A stretch of 64,000 nucleotides of DNA from Rhodanobacter sp. C01. Its GTDB lineage: Bacteria; Pseudomonadota; Gammaproteobacteria; Xanthomonadales; Rhodanobacteraceae. Location: the NCBI RefSeq assembly GCF_002001045.1, contig NZ_MUNR01000008.1, positions 62,001 to 126,000 on the forward strand, read 5' to 3'. The notes beneath the pieces are model-generated. The model saw nothing but the letters and a program-made list of their open reading frames with translations. It was not told where the DNA came from and searched no databases. Positions 9,308 to 18,362 of this stretch are shown piece after piece (the first letter of the stretch is position 1; each line of letters begins with the position of its first letter). Made by a program: the position numbers and the translations under genes.

Positions 9308-9526
9308 ATGCGCGCAGGACTGATCATCGTCGGCATCATCTTGCTGGTCGCCGGCATCTGGATCGTCTCTGGCCACGCCAGTTACCAGGACACTGATACG
9401 CTGCTGCAGGTCGGCTCGGCCAAGATCACCGCCACCCATGACAAGGGCGTGCCCCAGTGGGTAGGCATCGCCGGCATCGTGGTCGGTGGACTGTTCGCGG
9501 TCAGCGGCTTCATCAGCAAGCGCTAA
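9308..9526 (+). CDS. Small membrane protein (DUF3185-like)
   Basis: A 72-residue protein with two predicted membrane helices (residues 4-20 and 50-67) joined by a polar loop containing YQDTDTLLQVGSAKITAT. Size and topology resemble DUF3185-type inner-membrane proteins of unknown function, but this assignment is tentative. A ribosome binding site (gagggga) precedes the ATG by 7 bases. A perfect hairpin with T-rich flanks follows the stop, so it is probably monocistronic. Confidence 0.75.
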   Translation: MRAGLIIVGIILLVAGIWIVSGHASYQDTDTLLQVGSAKITATHDKGVPQWVGIAGIVVGGLFAVSGFISKR

Positions 9527-9546
9527 GCGTCATCGGACACATCCGG

Positions 9547-9572
9547 AAAACCGCCGCCTACGCGGCGGTTTT
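9547..9572 (+). terminator. Intrinsic terminator between the small membrane gene and uvrD
   Basis: A perfect 11-bp stem pairs 9547-9557 with 9562-9572 around a CTAC loop. It begins with four A and ends with four T, so it can act in both directions. It separates the small membrane protein gene from uvrD. Confidence 0.85.
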
Positions 9573-9599
9573 CATGTGCGCCCCGCTACAATGGGCAGG

Positions 9600-11795
9600 A
9601 TGGATGTCTCGTACCTGATCGACCCGCTCAACGACGCACAACGCGAAGCCGTCTGCGCACCGCCCGGCCACTACCTGGTGCTTGCCGGCGCCGGCTCCGG
9701 CAAGACCCGCGTACTCACCCACCGCATCGGCTGGCTCAACCAGGTCGAACGCGTGCCGCCGTGGGCGATCCTCGCCGTCACCTTCACCAACAAGGCCGCC
9801 GGCGAGATGCGCGCGCGGCTCGACGCACTGATTCCCGGTGGCACCCAGGGTCTCACCGTGGGCACCTTCCACGGCATCGCGCATCGGCTGCTGCGCCGGC
9901 ACTGGCGTGAAGCCGGCCTGCCGGAAACGTTCCAGATCCTCGATGCCGACGATCAGCTGCGACTGGTCAAGCGCGTGGTCGCCGGACTGGGGCTGGACGA
10001 TGCGAAGTACCCGCCGCGCCAGGCCAGTTGGCAGATCAATCAGTGGAAGGACGAGGGCAAGCGTCCGGATGGCATCGAGCATCGCGACCATCCGGTCACG
10101 CACACGTTCGTCAACATCTACAAGGCCTATGAAGACGCCTGCCGTCGCGCCGGACTGGTCGATTTCGCCGAGCTGCTGCTGCGCGCGCACGAACTGTGGC
10201 TGAAGAACCCGGCCGTGCTGGAGCATTACCAGCAGCGCTGGCGCTATCTGCTGATCGACGAATTCCAGGACACCAACACGCTGCAGTACGCGTGGATCCG
10301 CGTGCTTGCCGGCAGTACCGGACAAGTGTTCGTGGTCGGCGACGACGACCAGGCGATCTATGGCTGGCGCGGCGCCAAGGTGGAGAACGTGCAGCAGTTC
10401 CTGCGCGACTTTCCCGGCGCGAGGACAATCAAGCTGGAACAGAACTACCGTTCCACCTCGACCATCCTGAAAGCCGCCAACAGCGTGATCCAGCGCAACG
10501 GCAGTCGTCTCGGCAAGCAGCTGTGGACGGCCGGTGAGGACGGCGAGCGCATCGCGCTGTACGCCGCCTACAACGAACAGGACGAAGCGCGTTTCGTGAT
10601 CGAGCGCATCCGCGAATACATCGCCGAGCATGGCCACGCGAAAGACTGCGCGATCCTGTATCGCTCCAACGCGCAATCGCGCAACTTCGAGGAGCAGCTG
10701 ACCCAGCACAGCATCAAGTATCGCGTCTACGGCGGCCAGCGCTTCTTCGAGCGTGCCGAGGTCAAGGATGCACTGGCCTATCTGCGCCTCAGTGCCAACC
10801 GTCACGACGATGCGGCGTTCGAGCGCGCAGTGAACACGCCGCCACGCGGCATCGGCGATCGCACGCTGGACGCGCTGCGTCGCCGCGCGCGCGGCGACAA
10901 CACCTCGATGTGGGAAGCGGTGCTCACCGAATTGAGCAGCGGCAGCGAGCTGGCCGGCCGCGCGAAGAATGCGGTGAAGGCGTTTCTCGTCTTGATCGAC
11001 GAGATGGCGCAAACCTTCGTCGGGCATGGCGGTGGCGAAGCGCTCACCCTTGCAGAACAGATCGACCACGCGATCACGCATACCGGCCTGCGCGACTTCT
11101 ACGAGAAGGACTCGCGCGGCAATGCCGAGTCGCGCGTGGAGAATCTCGACGAACTGGCCAACGTTGCCAGCCGCTTCGAGCCCACCCAGGAAGATATCGA
11201 CGCGGGCTTGAGCGAACTGTCCGCGTTCCTCTCGCACGCCATGCTGGAAGCCGGCGAAAACCAGGGCGAAGCGTGGGACGACTGCGTGCAACTGATGACC
11301 CTGCACTCGGCCAAGGGTCTGGAGTTTCCGGTGGTGTTCCTGGTCGGCATGGAGGAAGGCCTGTTTCCCAGCCAACGCTCGGTCGACGACGAAGGCCGGT
11401 TGGAAGAGGAACGCCGACTCGCCTATGTCGGCATCACCCGTGCCCGCGAAAAACTGTTCGTCACCCACGCCGAATCGCGGCGCATGCACGGCACCGAGAT
11501 GCTGGCGCGACCCTCGCGCTTCCTGGGCGAGATGCCGGCCGAATTGATCGACGAAGTGCGCCCGCGCGTGCAGGTCACCCGTCCGCTGTATGGCGGACGC
11601 ACGCGCGAAACCTCGTCATCGCTCGAAGAAACCCTGCCGGTCAAACTCGGCCAGCGCGTCAGCCATCCCAGCTTCGGCGAAGGCATCGTGCTCAGCGCCG
11701 AAGGCAGCGGCGCACACACGCGGTTGCAGGTGAACTTCGAAGGTGCGGGCAGCAAGTGGCTGGTGGCCGCCTACGCGAATCTGACGCCGCTATAG
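9600..11795 (+). CDS. uvrD: DNA helicase II (UvrD)
   Basis: A 731-residue SF1A helicase acting in nucleotide excision and mismatch repair. The ATG at 9600 gives DVSYLIDPLNDAQREAV, the family N-terminus; the open frame extends upstream through the terminator and is not coding there. Walker A GAGSGKT is at about residues 30-36, the Walker B/DEFQDT motif near 220, GDDDQAIYGWRG near 242, and motif VI VGITRAREKLF near 613. The C-terminus (RVSHPSFGEGIVLSAEGSGAHTR in outline, ending WLVAAYANLTPL) is the tail domain that marks UvrD rather than Rep. ATG at 9591 is an alternative start. Confidence 0.95.
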   Translation: MDVSYLIDPLNDAQREAVCAPPGHYLVLAGAGSGKTRVLTHRIGWLNQVERVPPWAILAVTFTNKAAGEMRARLDALIPGGTQGLTVGTFHGIAHRLLRRHWREAGLPETFQILDADDQLRLVKRVVAGLGLDDAKYPPRQASWQINQWKDEGKRPDGIEHRDHPVTHTFVNIYKAYEDACRRAGLVDFAELLLRAHELWLKNPAVLEHYQQRWRYLLIDEFQDTNTLQYAWIRVLAGSTGQVFVVGDDDQAIYGWRGAKVENVQQFLRDFPGARTIKLEQNYRSTSTILKAANSVIQRNGSRLGKQLWTAGEDGERIALYAAYNEQDEARFVIERIREYIAEHGHAKDCAILYRSNAQSRNFEEQLTQHSIKYRVYGGQRFFERAEVKDALAYLRLSANRHDDAAFERAVNTPPRGIGDRTLDALRRRARGDNTSMWEAVLTELSSGSELAGRAKNAVKAFLVLIDEMAQTFVGHGGGEALTLAEQIDHAITHTGLRDFYEKDSRGNAESRVENLDELANVASRFEPTQEDIDAGLSELSAFLSHAMLEAGENQGEAWDDCVQLMTLHSAKGLEFPVVFLVGMEEGLFPSQRSVDDEGRLEEERRLAYVGITRAREKLFVTHAESRRMHGTEMLARPSRFLGEMPAELIDEVRPRVQVTRPLYGGRTRETSSSLEETLPVKLGQRVSHPSFGEGIVLSAEGSGAHTRLQVNFEGAGSKWLVAAYANLTPL

Positions 11796-11823
11796 AGCTA
11801 AGTTCGATCGCCAGCCACTGCTG

Positions 11824-12227
11824 TTGGCAGAGCGATACCGACGCCATGTCGATCGACCGTCAAGATGGACCTTGGTGTACCAAAGCCCCATGGACCTTTC
11901 CGCAGCGCTTGGCATGCACGGGGCCACGGAGTTCCAGCTCAGCGGCGCCCCTTCACCGCAAACGCAACGCCGGCCTGGCGCCGTGCCTTTGGTGCCACCA
12001 ATCCCAACGCAGCGATGACCTTCGCCGGAAGTGCTTCTTACATCATCCAGGGGCTTCCGATCGCCCGCAATGCGCTGGTGATCGATACAGGATGGGATTT
12101 TCACATCGCCAAAAGCGCCGCCCTCAGCCTGTCCTACAACGGGCAGATTGCTTGCCATGCCGTGGACAGCCAAGTCCGCGGCGGCTTCATCTGGAGGTTT
12201 AAGCACGGCCTCGACACGGAGGTTTGA
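11824..12227 (+). pseudogene. Autotransporter beta-domain remnant (3' end only)
   Basis: The frame ending at 12227 encodes TPAWRRAFGATNPNAAMTF, GLPIARNALVIDTGWDF, LSLSYNGQIA and a terminal region ending GGFIWRFKHGLDTEV. This is the recognisable last 90 or so residues of a type V autotransporter beta-barrel, in the order found in intact proteins. About ten upstream residues of the same domain (ATEFQLSGAP) occur in another frame, so a frameshift in the C-run at 11948-11951 is likely. There is no passenger domain, signal peptide or start. Codons and a natural-looking terminator at the 3' end suggest decay by 5' deletion next to uvrD. Confidence 0.78.
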
Positions 12228-12233
12228 GGTGGG

Positions 12234-12266
12234 CGGCCGGATAACTGCCGTTAGCGGCCGTTTTTT
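12234..12266 (+). terminator. Terminator-like hairpin after the autotransporter remnant
   Basis: GGCCG and CGGCC arms (or a shorter inner GCCG/CGGC pair) are followed by six T at 12261-12266. It lies just after the stop of the autotransporter remnant and before the VirK gene, and is probably the terminator of the lost gene. Confidence 0.5.
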
Positions 12267-12369
12267 GCGCACTGGCCATAGGAGGGATACCAGGACATCA
12301 CCATTCATTTCAATTTTCGAACCCACAAACGTCTTGGAAAGGTCACAGCAGCCATGCGGATCGAATGCC

Positions 12370-13530
12370 ATGAACAAACTCAGCCATCGGGCTGGCGCCG
12401 AAGCCGTTGAAACGGGCACGCCCTTTGCGGCGTGCGGCTACATCAATGCCGTATCGCCAATGCTGGGTGGCAGCCTTGGCTCGTTCATCCGCAGACTCCG
12501 CAACATGGTCGGCAGGCAACTTGCGGATCTGAGGGGCGCGGACCGCCCCCGTGCAATAACGAACTTTCTGCGTTCGCTGCATCACCGCCAGGATTGGCTC
12601 AACAGACCATCCAAGCACCGCAAGATGGCCATCAAATACGTCGTTCGCGCGCTCTGCATGCCACGGCAGCATGGACGGTATCTGGCGTTTGTGTTCGGCA
12701 ATCCACACATGTGTGCTTGCCAGCGCCGCGACCCCCGCATGCTGGAACGCCATTTTCATCGCTATATCCATCTGCAGTGGGATCGACCCACGCGCCTGCA
12801 AAGCATTCAGCGACACTATCGATTTGCACTCGCGCAGTTGCCGTGTGCGTTGTTCGAAGCGATCTACGTCTATGGAAACGCAACGCTGGGTAACTTGACC
12901 CTGAAGGACGGTGGCCAGCTGAAGCTTTGCCTGCGGCCTCCAATCTCCGTGGGCTGCGAGGGCGAGTTGTGCATACAGCTCAGTGATGCCGACGATCATC
13001 CTGTCTATCGCCTGATTCTGACCGTGATTGGCGATCGGCCGACGATCGCGATCGGCTGCCTCCAGGGTCCGGACGACCAGAACGGCAAGGATATGGTCCG
13101 CGACATGACAAAGAACATGTACGGCATGCGACCGAAGCAGTTGATGCTTTCCCTGGCTTACGCATTCGCAAAGCATTTCCGCATCGAGCGCATTTTGGCG
13201 GTAAGCAATGCGGCACACCCCTTGCGTCGGGTCCGCGACAAATTCCGGGCTGACTACGACGCGTTCTGGCTGGAGCAGAAAGGCAGCGATGTGGGGAATG
13301 GCTGGTTCATGCTCCCTGAGGCATTGAGCCGGAAATCCGAGTCGGAGGTTTCCAGCCATCATCGATCCGCGTTCCGCCGACGTGAAATCATGCGCATCGA
13401 AGCCGAGCGCTTGCTGATCGATGCACTTGAAGCCTACCCGTCGCGATCGAGCGCGACTCCATCTGGCAAGGAGCTAGAATCAGTCAGGTCATCTCAACAT
13501 GACAACCTGGATGCATCGTGGATACGTTAA
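12370..13530 (+). CDS. VirK/YbjX family protein (DUF535)
   Basis: A 386-residue protein from the ATG at 12370; the frame is open further upstream but overlaps the autotransporter remnant's end. The DUF535 core runs from about residue 85 to 340. It includes RHYRFALAQLP, LCIQLSDADDHPVYRLILTV, IGCLQGPD, MYGMRPKQLMLSLAYAFA and a final DAFWLEQKG block. VirK and YbjX are linked in enterics to virulence, envelope stress and antimicrobial peptide resistance, with no known biochemical activity. Its 3' end overlaps the GTG start of the sigma factor gene by 13 bases, so it is probably co-transcribed with the FecI-FecR-receptor set, an unusual partner. Confidence 0.82.
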   Translation: MNKLSHRAGAEAVETGTPFAACGYINAVSPMLGGSLGSFIRRLRNMVGRQLADLRGADRPRAITNFLRSLHHRQDWLNRPSKHRKMAIKYVVRALCMPRQHGRYLAFVFGNPHMCACQRRDPRMLERHFHRYIHLQWDRPTRLQSIQRHYRFALAQLPCALFEAIYVYGNATLGNLTLKDGGQLKLCLRPPISVGCEGELCIQLSDADDHPVYRLILTVIGDRPTIAIGCLQGPDDQNGKDMVRDMTKNMYGMRPKQLMLSLAYAFAKHFRIERILAVSNAAHPLRRVRDKFRADYDAFWLEQKGSDVGNGWFMLPEALSRKSESEVSSHHRSAFRRREIMRIEAERLLIDALEAYPSRSSATPSGKELESVRSSQHDNLDASWIR

Positions 13531-14075
13531 GCAGAGCCACCGATGCCAGCCTCGATACTCTGGCGTTGCCCGCACACGCCGCACAGGTGGCAGAATTGTT
13601 CCGTGAGCACAATCGCGCCTTGATCGCCTTTCTGCGGTGTCGACTCAACTCCATGTCTGATGCGCAAGAGCTCGCACAGGATGCCTACTTGCGGCTGCTC
13701 ACGCTGGAGCACCCCGAGCGCATCGACTCATTGCGTGCCTATCTATTCCGGATCGCGACCAACCTGGCCGTCGACCGACTGCGGATGCGCAAGGTGCGAA
13801 ATGATATGCCTATCGAACAGCCGTCTGAAGACTTGCACTCATCTCCCATCCCTGAGCGACACGTATGGGCAGCCGAGCAATTGCGCGACATGCGTGATGC
13901 ATTGCGCGAGCTCCCGGCGAAAACCAGCCAGGCCTTCGTGATGCATGTGATCGAAGGGTGGGACTTTAATGTCGTTGCACATGCCATGAGACTTAGCGAG
14001 CGCATGGTGCGTTATCACGTCTCCAACGCACTGGCACATTGTCGCGCACGGGTCGATCAATTGGAGATGCCCTGA
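13518..14075 (+). CDS. FecI-type ECF sigma factor
   Basis: A 185-residue extracytoplasmic-function sigma factor. Region 2 has LFREHNRALIAFLRCRL and DAQELAQDAYLRLL, followed by SLRAYLFRIATNLAVDRLR. Region 4 contains LRELPAKTSQAFVMHVIEGW and the helix-turn-helix VVAHAMRLSERMVRYHVSNAL. These are features of the FecI/FpvI iron-starvation group. The start is a GTG inside the end of the VirK gene; no in-frame ATG lies before residue 46, so GTG is needed to keep region 2. The stop overlaps the fecR-like ATG (TGATG). It probably drives transcription of the receptor downstream once released from FecR. Confidence 0.93.
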   Translation: MDTLSRATDASLDTLALPAHAAQVAELFREHNRALIAFLRCRLNSMSDAQELAQDAYLRLLTLEHPERIDSLRAYLFRIATNLAVDRLRMRKVRNDMPIEQPSEDLHSSPIPERHVWAAEQLRDMRDALRELPAKTSQAFVMHVIEGWDFNVVAHAMRLSERMVRYHVSNALAHCRARVDQLEMP

Positions 14076-15091
14076 TGACCAAGATCCTGGATGAGAAAAC
14101 CATGTGCGCGGCCGCTGAGTGGTGGACGCGTTTACGCGATCCCAACGGCGCAGCCAAGACTATGGATCAATGGTTGGAATGGACCCAGGCGGATGAATGC
14201 AATCTCGAAGCTTTCGAGCGCGTGACCGAGCTTGGTAATCGACTTGGATGCCTTGATGATGTCACGCGGCGACAATGGGCGAATGAGTTTGCGCGGCGAC
14301 CTGCTCCAAGACAGCGCTGGCTTCCACTCGCAGCTGCTGCTTCTGCACTGCTGGCATTGTTCGGCAGCTATCTCGCATGGAGCCATTTAGAGGCAGTGGA
14401 AGCGCCACGGGACTATGCCAGCGCAGTGGCCCAGAACCGAAGCATCACGCTGCCGGATGGCTCGAAGGTCGTGCTGGGTGGCGCCTCCACACTGACCACG
14501 CGCTTCAGTCGCGGCGAGCGCCGTGTCGAGCTGGGTGGTGGCGAGGCGTTTTTCCAGGTCGTGCACAACACCCAGCGGCCCTTCATTGTCAGCGCGGGCA
14601 ACGTTTCCATCCGCGATGTGGGCACGGCCTTTGACGTACGCCGTACCGGACAGCGCGTGACCATTGCGATAACCCAAGGCCGCGTGCAGATCGCAGACGA
14701 CGGTGGTGCACCAGGATCAACTGCCACTGGCAGCCTCGAGGCCGTTGCCGGCCAGCTGGTGTCGTACGATCCGGCCACGTCAGCCATGAGCATCAGCAGC
14801 ATTACACCCGCGCAAGCCACTGCCTGGCGCGACGACCGGCTGGAATTCATCAATGAGCCGCTCGGCGTGGTGGTGGCCAACGTCAACCGTTACAGCGCAC
14901 GTCCGGTACATATCGCGGATGCCAATCTCGAGGCACTTACCTTCACCGGCACCATCAAGACCGGTGCCATCGACAGCTGGCTGGGGGCACTGCCGCAGAT
15001 CTTTCCCCTGCGTGTAAGCGAGGATGCTAGTCAGGTAACACTCTCTCATGCCGAACCCGGGCAGAAGGCACCGTTGCCGACAAGCCAGTAA
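14075..15091 (+). CDS. FecR family anti-sigma regulator
   Basis: A 338-residue regulator in the inner membrane. The cytoplasmic N-terminus (DUF4880-type, with AAEWWTRLRD and WLEWTQADECNLEAFERV) binds the sigma factor. One membrane helix follows at about residues 85-105 (LPLAAAASALLALFGSYLAW). The periplasmic FecR domain has ITLPDGSKVVLGGASTLTT and VRRTGQRVTIAITQGRVQI. A C-terminal secretin/TonB short domain (LEALTFTGTIKTG region) contacts the receptor's signalling domain. Its ATG overlaps the sigma stop codon, indicating translational coupling. FecR both holds the sigma factor and relays the receptor's signal. Confidence 0.92.
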   Translation: MTKILDEKTMCAAAEWWTRLRDPNGAAKTMDQWLEWTQADECNLEAFERVTELGNRLGCLDDVTRRQWANEFARRPAPRQRWLPLAAAASALLALFGSYLAWSHLEAVEAPRDYASAVAQNRSITLPDGSKVVLGGASTLTTRFSRGERRVELGGGEAFFQVVHNTQRPFIVSAGNVSIRDVGTAFDVRRTGQRVTIAITQGRVQIADDGGAPGSTATGSLEAVAGQLVSYDPATSAMSISSITPAQATAWRDDRLEFINEPLGVVVANVNRYSARPVHIADANLEALTFTGTIKTGAIDSWLGALPQIFPLRVSEDASQVTLSHAEPGQKAPLPTSQ

Positions 15092-15209
15092 TCCGCGGAC
15101 GCCCGAATCTCGGGTGATCTACGGACCCTGACGCACTCGCCGGTTGAGCCCGCGCCATTCCCCCCGGCGCATGTCAAACTTGTCGCTTTAGCTGGGGAAA
15201 GCGACTGCC

Positions 15210-17618
15210 ATGAACCGGGCTGCCCTGCTGTTTGTCTGCGGCTGTCTGTCGGCGCCGTTCGTCGCATTCGTTGCCGCGGCGACCTCGGCGCCCACGGCCC
15301 CGGCAGCGCCAGGCGTCGATTTCACGATACCGCCGCAACCACTTTCCACCGCACTGATCACGTTTGGCAAACAGGCCAACCTGCAGGTGCTGACCGCTGG
15401 GGGCACGATCGCAAGTTTTCGCTCCGATGGTGTGAGCGGCAGCTTCAGTCCGGATGCGGCGCTCATCAGGCTGTTGCAGGGCACCGGATTGAGTTACGTC
15501 TTCATCAATGGGGGAACGGTGGTGGTGAAGCCACGCGAACCTGCATCGAATAGCCCACCCCATGCCACCGCCACATCCACTGCGGCAAACATCGCCAATG
15601 CCAAGCTGCTTGCTCCGGTGCACGCCGAGGGCATGGACGAGAAGGACAGTGGCTATATGGTCGACACCACCAGCAGCGCCACCCGCACCGATTCCGACCT
15701 GATCGATGTGCCGCAATCGGTCAGTGTCATCACGCGTGACCTGATGGATTCACAACAGATCCGCACGGTGGCCGACGCGGTTCGCAATGTTGCGGGTGTG
15801 CAATACATCGACGGCACCGACAGCTTGCCGAATTTCCAGATACGCGGCTTCAATCCCGGCAACGGCATGACCGACGGCATGCCCAACAGCATCGCGGCCA
15901 CAGGCGATTTTCCACCCTTGATTGGCGTGGAACGGGTCGAGGTGATGAAAGGGCCGGAGGCCATCCTGGGCGACTCCATCGGCAACAACGATTTTGGCGG
16001 CCTGATCAATGTGATCATGAAAAAACCGCAGAGCGACCCAGTGCACGAGTTCAGCTACAGCATTGGCGAGTACGGCGATACGCAAGCCGGCATCGACCTG
16101 GCCGGCCCACTGGGCAACAGCGGGGAACTGACTTACCGGCTGGTGCTCTCCGACGAATATGCCGATCACACGGCCCAAGGTTATCAAGGCCAGCGCAGCA
16201 GTTACTTCGCGTCGTCGATCGGCTGGCATGACAAGACAACGAAACTCGTCGTTGGCGTCGAACGCATCCTCAATCGGCTGCCCATTCCCGATCACACTAT
16301 CCTGTTGAATGACTCCGTCTCTTCCGCCTCGCCAGCCGGGATCCTCCTCGGCAACCCGAGCGACCATGCCACTTACCAGACGAGCCGGTTCTACTACATG
16401 CTCGAGCAACAACTCGGTGACGTCTGGACGTTCCGCAGTCGAGGACAGTACGTACGGCAGTCAACCGATCAGCAGGACTGGACCCTGAGCAATCCCACGC
16501 CAACCGGTGATGTGGACGCGGCTGCGGAGGTGTATCGATATGCCGATGCGTACTACACCCTGCAGAGCGACATCACCGCCACGTTCGGAGAGGGTCTGTT
16601 GACCCATACCGTCGTCGTCGGGTTCGACTATTCGCGTTCACTGATCGAAAAAAGCGACGATATTTTCAACAACATCGATGGCGTCCCGTACAACATCTTC
16701 ACCGGTGCTCCGCTTCCGCCTGTCCGCTCTGTGGTCGTGTCGGCCAATGACGTCTATCTGCCGGGGAGCCCATGGTCGACCACCAGCGGGCTGTTCCTGC
16801 AGGATCAGATCGCGGTGGGTGAATATTGGGATGTTCTGCTGGCGTGGCGGCACTCGGCTTACGAGCTTTCGACCTACGACGCCAATGGCAGTCCGTGGAA
16901 TCTGCACAAGACGCAAGGAGTGCCCAGTGCCGGGGTGGTCTACAAGATCACGCCCGATATAGCGCTCTACGGCAGTACTGCGAATGGCTTTCAGCCGGAT
17001 TACCTGCTGGGTAAAAATGGGCACCCGCTGGCACCCATAATGTCGCGTCAGATCGAAGCCGGGAGCAAGCTCGATCTTTTCCAGGATCGCGCGCGCCTCA
17101 CCGTTTCGTGGTACCGCATCATGGTGGATAGCAGCTACGACCTGTTGTCGGCGCAACCCCCGTATTTCTTTAGCCAGGGTCCCGGTCAGACGAACAACGG
17201 CGTGGAGGTCGAGTTCACCGGCCGGATCGCGCCCGGCCTGGACATCACCACCAGCTACACCAATGCACACATCGTCAATCACGACGGTACCCCGTCGACA
17301 GGCACCCCACGGCAGCATTACAACCTGTGGGCGAGTTACTGGTTCCAGGGAAGCGCACTGCGAGGCTGGGGTATCGCCGGTGGCGTGCTCGCGCGCAGCC
17401 GCAGCCTGGGGCAGACCACGGACGACAACACGTATTTCGATATCCCCGGTCAGGCCAGCGTCGATGCCAATGTGTCGTACCGCACAAAAAACTGGAGCAT
17501 GGCGATAGGGGTGAAGAATCTGTTTGGCCGAAATCTGCTCAGCGATAATTTTGACGAGACATTCGTGCCGCTGCACAACCGACGCAGCTTCCTGCTGAGC
17601 GGCGCCTACGATTTCTAA
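15210..17618 (+). CDS. TonB-dependent receptor with STN signalling domain (siderophore type)
   Basis: An 802-residue outer-membrane receptor. A signal peptide (residues 1-24) is followed by an STN domain (about 35-105, with IPPQPLSTALITFGKQANLQVL and LLQGTGLSYVFINGGTVVV) that talks to FecR. The plug follows (VPQSVSVITRDLMDSQQIRTVADAVRNVAGVQ), and then the 22-strand barrel ending in LSGAYDF, a proper C-terminal aromatic residue. The FecA/FpvA-like layout with FecI and FecR upstream suggests uptake of a ferric siderophore that induces its own transport. The ligand cannot be assigned. The gap to fecR is 118 bases and may hold a sigma-dependent promoter. Confidence 0.93.
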   Translation: MNRAALLFVCGCLSAPFVAFVAAATSAPTAPAAPGVDFTIPPQPLSTALITFGKQANLQVLTAGGTIASFRSDGVSGSFSPDAALIRLLQGTGLSYVFINGGTVVVKPREPASNSPPHATATSTAANIANAKLLAPVHAEGMDEKDSGYMVDTTSSATRTDSDLIDVPQSVSVITRDLMDSQQIRTVADAVRNVAGVQYIDGTDSLPNFQIRGFNPGNGMTDGMPNSIAATGDFPPLIGVERVEVMKGPEAILGDSIGNNDFGGLINVIMKKPQSDPVHEFSYSIGEYGDTQAGIDLAGPLGNSGELTYRLVLSDEYADHTAQGYQGQRSSYFASSIGWHDKTTKLVVGVERILNRLPIPDHTILLNDSVSSASPAGILLGNPSDHATYQTSRFYYMLEQQLGDVWTFRSRGQYVRQSTDQQDWTLSNPTPTGDVDAAAEVYRYADAYYTLQSDITATFGEGLLTHTVVVGFDYSRSLIEKSDDIFNNIDGVPYNIFTGAPLPPVRSVVVSANDVYLPGSPWSTTSGLFLQDQIAVGEYWDVLLAWRHSAYELSTYDANGSPWNLHKTQGVPSAGVVYKITPDIALYGSTANGFQPDYLLGKNGHPLAPIMSRQIEAGSKLDLFQDRARLTVSWYRIMVDSSYDLLSAQPPYFFSQGPGQTNNGVEVEFTGRIAPGLDITTSYTNAHIVNHDGTPSTGTPRQHYNLWASYWFQGSALRGWGIAGGVLARSRSLGQTTDDNTYFDIPGQASVDANVSYRTKNWSMAIGVKNLFGRNLLSDNFDETFVPLHNRRSFLLSGAYDF

Positions 17619-17638
17619 AAGTCAACCTGCTATCTGCG

Positions 17639-18277
17639 ATGACTACGAAATTATCTGCGCAAAATCGAAAAGCACCCAGTTCCGAGCCGGGGACCTGCGC
17701 GAACGGCTTCTGGAATGCGCGTCGGGCTTTTTACCGACAAGGTGTGTGCGCCGTTGGCGTCGGCCTGGTGGTCGAGCAGGCTGGGGTGGCGAAAACCAGT
17801 TTGTATCGACACTTCCGCACGAAAGACGATCTCGTTGTCGCATTTCTGGACTGAGAGGATGTCGACTTCTGGGCGGCTTGGGACAGTGTTGCGGCCACGT
17901 ATACGACTGCCCCGGCCACCGAATTGGCGGCCCACATGCGCTGGATCGGGGGCGCCTCGCGCTCTGACTATCGCGGCTGTCCGCAGATCAACGTATCTGC
18001 CGAATCCCATGAACAAGACCATCCGGCACGACAGGCGGCATGCGCGCATATGCACGGGCTCCGCTCGCGCCTGAATGCCATCGCCAAGCGGCTCAATGTG
18101 GCACATCCGGATACCCTGGCTGCGCAACTGGCTTTGCTGGCCAATGGTGCCTTCGTCAGCTCGAAACTAGTTGCATCGGATGACTCGACCCGGATTCTGC
18201 TGCCGTCGGCACAGGCACTCCTCCGCACTGCGCGTTCAGCCAAACAGGCACTCGACCCATCCGGGAACTTTGCGTGA
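17639..18277 (+). pseudogene. TetR/AcrR family regulator, disrupted
   Basis: One reading frame covers a complete TetR-type regulator of about 210 residues, interrupted by TGA at 17852-17854. Before it lies the helix-turn-helix (YRQGVCAVGV, VVEQAGVAKTSLYRHFRTKDDLVVAFLD); after it, in the same frame, comes EDVDFWAAWD and the C-terminal domain with YRGCPQINV and LAAQLALLANGAFVSS. The expected codon is probably CGA (Arg). The first helix is also scrambled. In this frame it reads NGFWNARRAF, but the sensible sequence ERLLECASG appears in the frame two bases on, so two compensating indels flank 17695-17733, one probably an extra T in the T-run. No functional repressor is expected. Confidence 0.8.
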
Positions 18278-18362
18278 TCTGAACACATGCACCCATGCGA
18301 CGAAACTCTTGCACCGCCGGCGCGTTCAATTCCTGGTCACCTACAGCCAGCGAAGAGTCATC

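Noticed and set aside
9558-11489. A 643-codon open frame on the minus strand opposite uvrD
   Set aside because: It is antisense to a well-supported helicase gene; its residues are His/Gln/Arg-rich nonsense typical of the complement of GC-rich coding DNA.
10910-12202. A 430-codon plus-strand frame running from inside uvrD into the autotransporter remnant
   Set aside because: Its first two thirds are an out-of-frame reading of uvrD; the real signal near its end is the autotransporter barrel in another frame.
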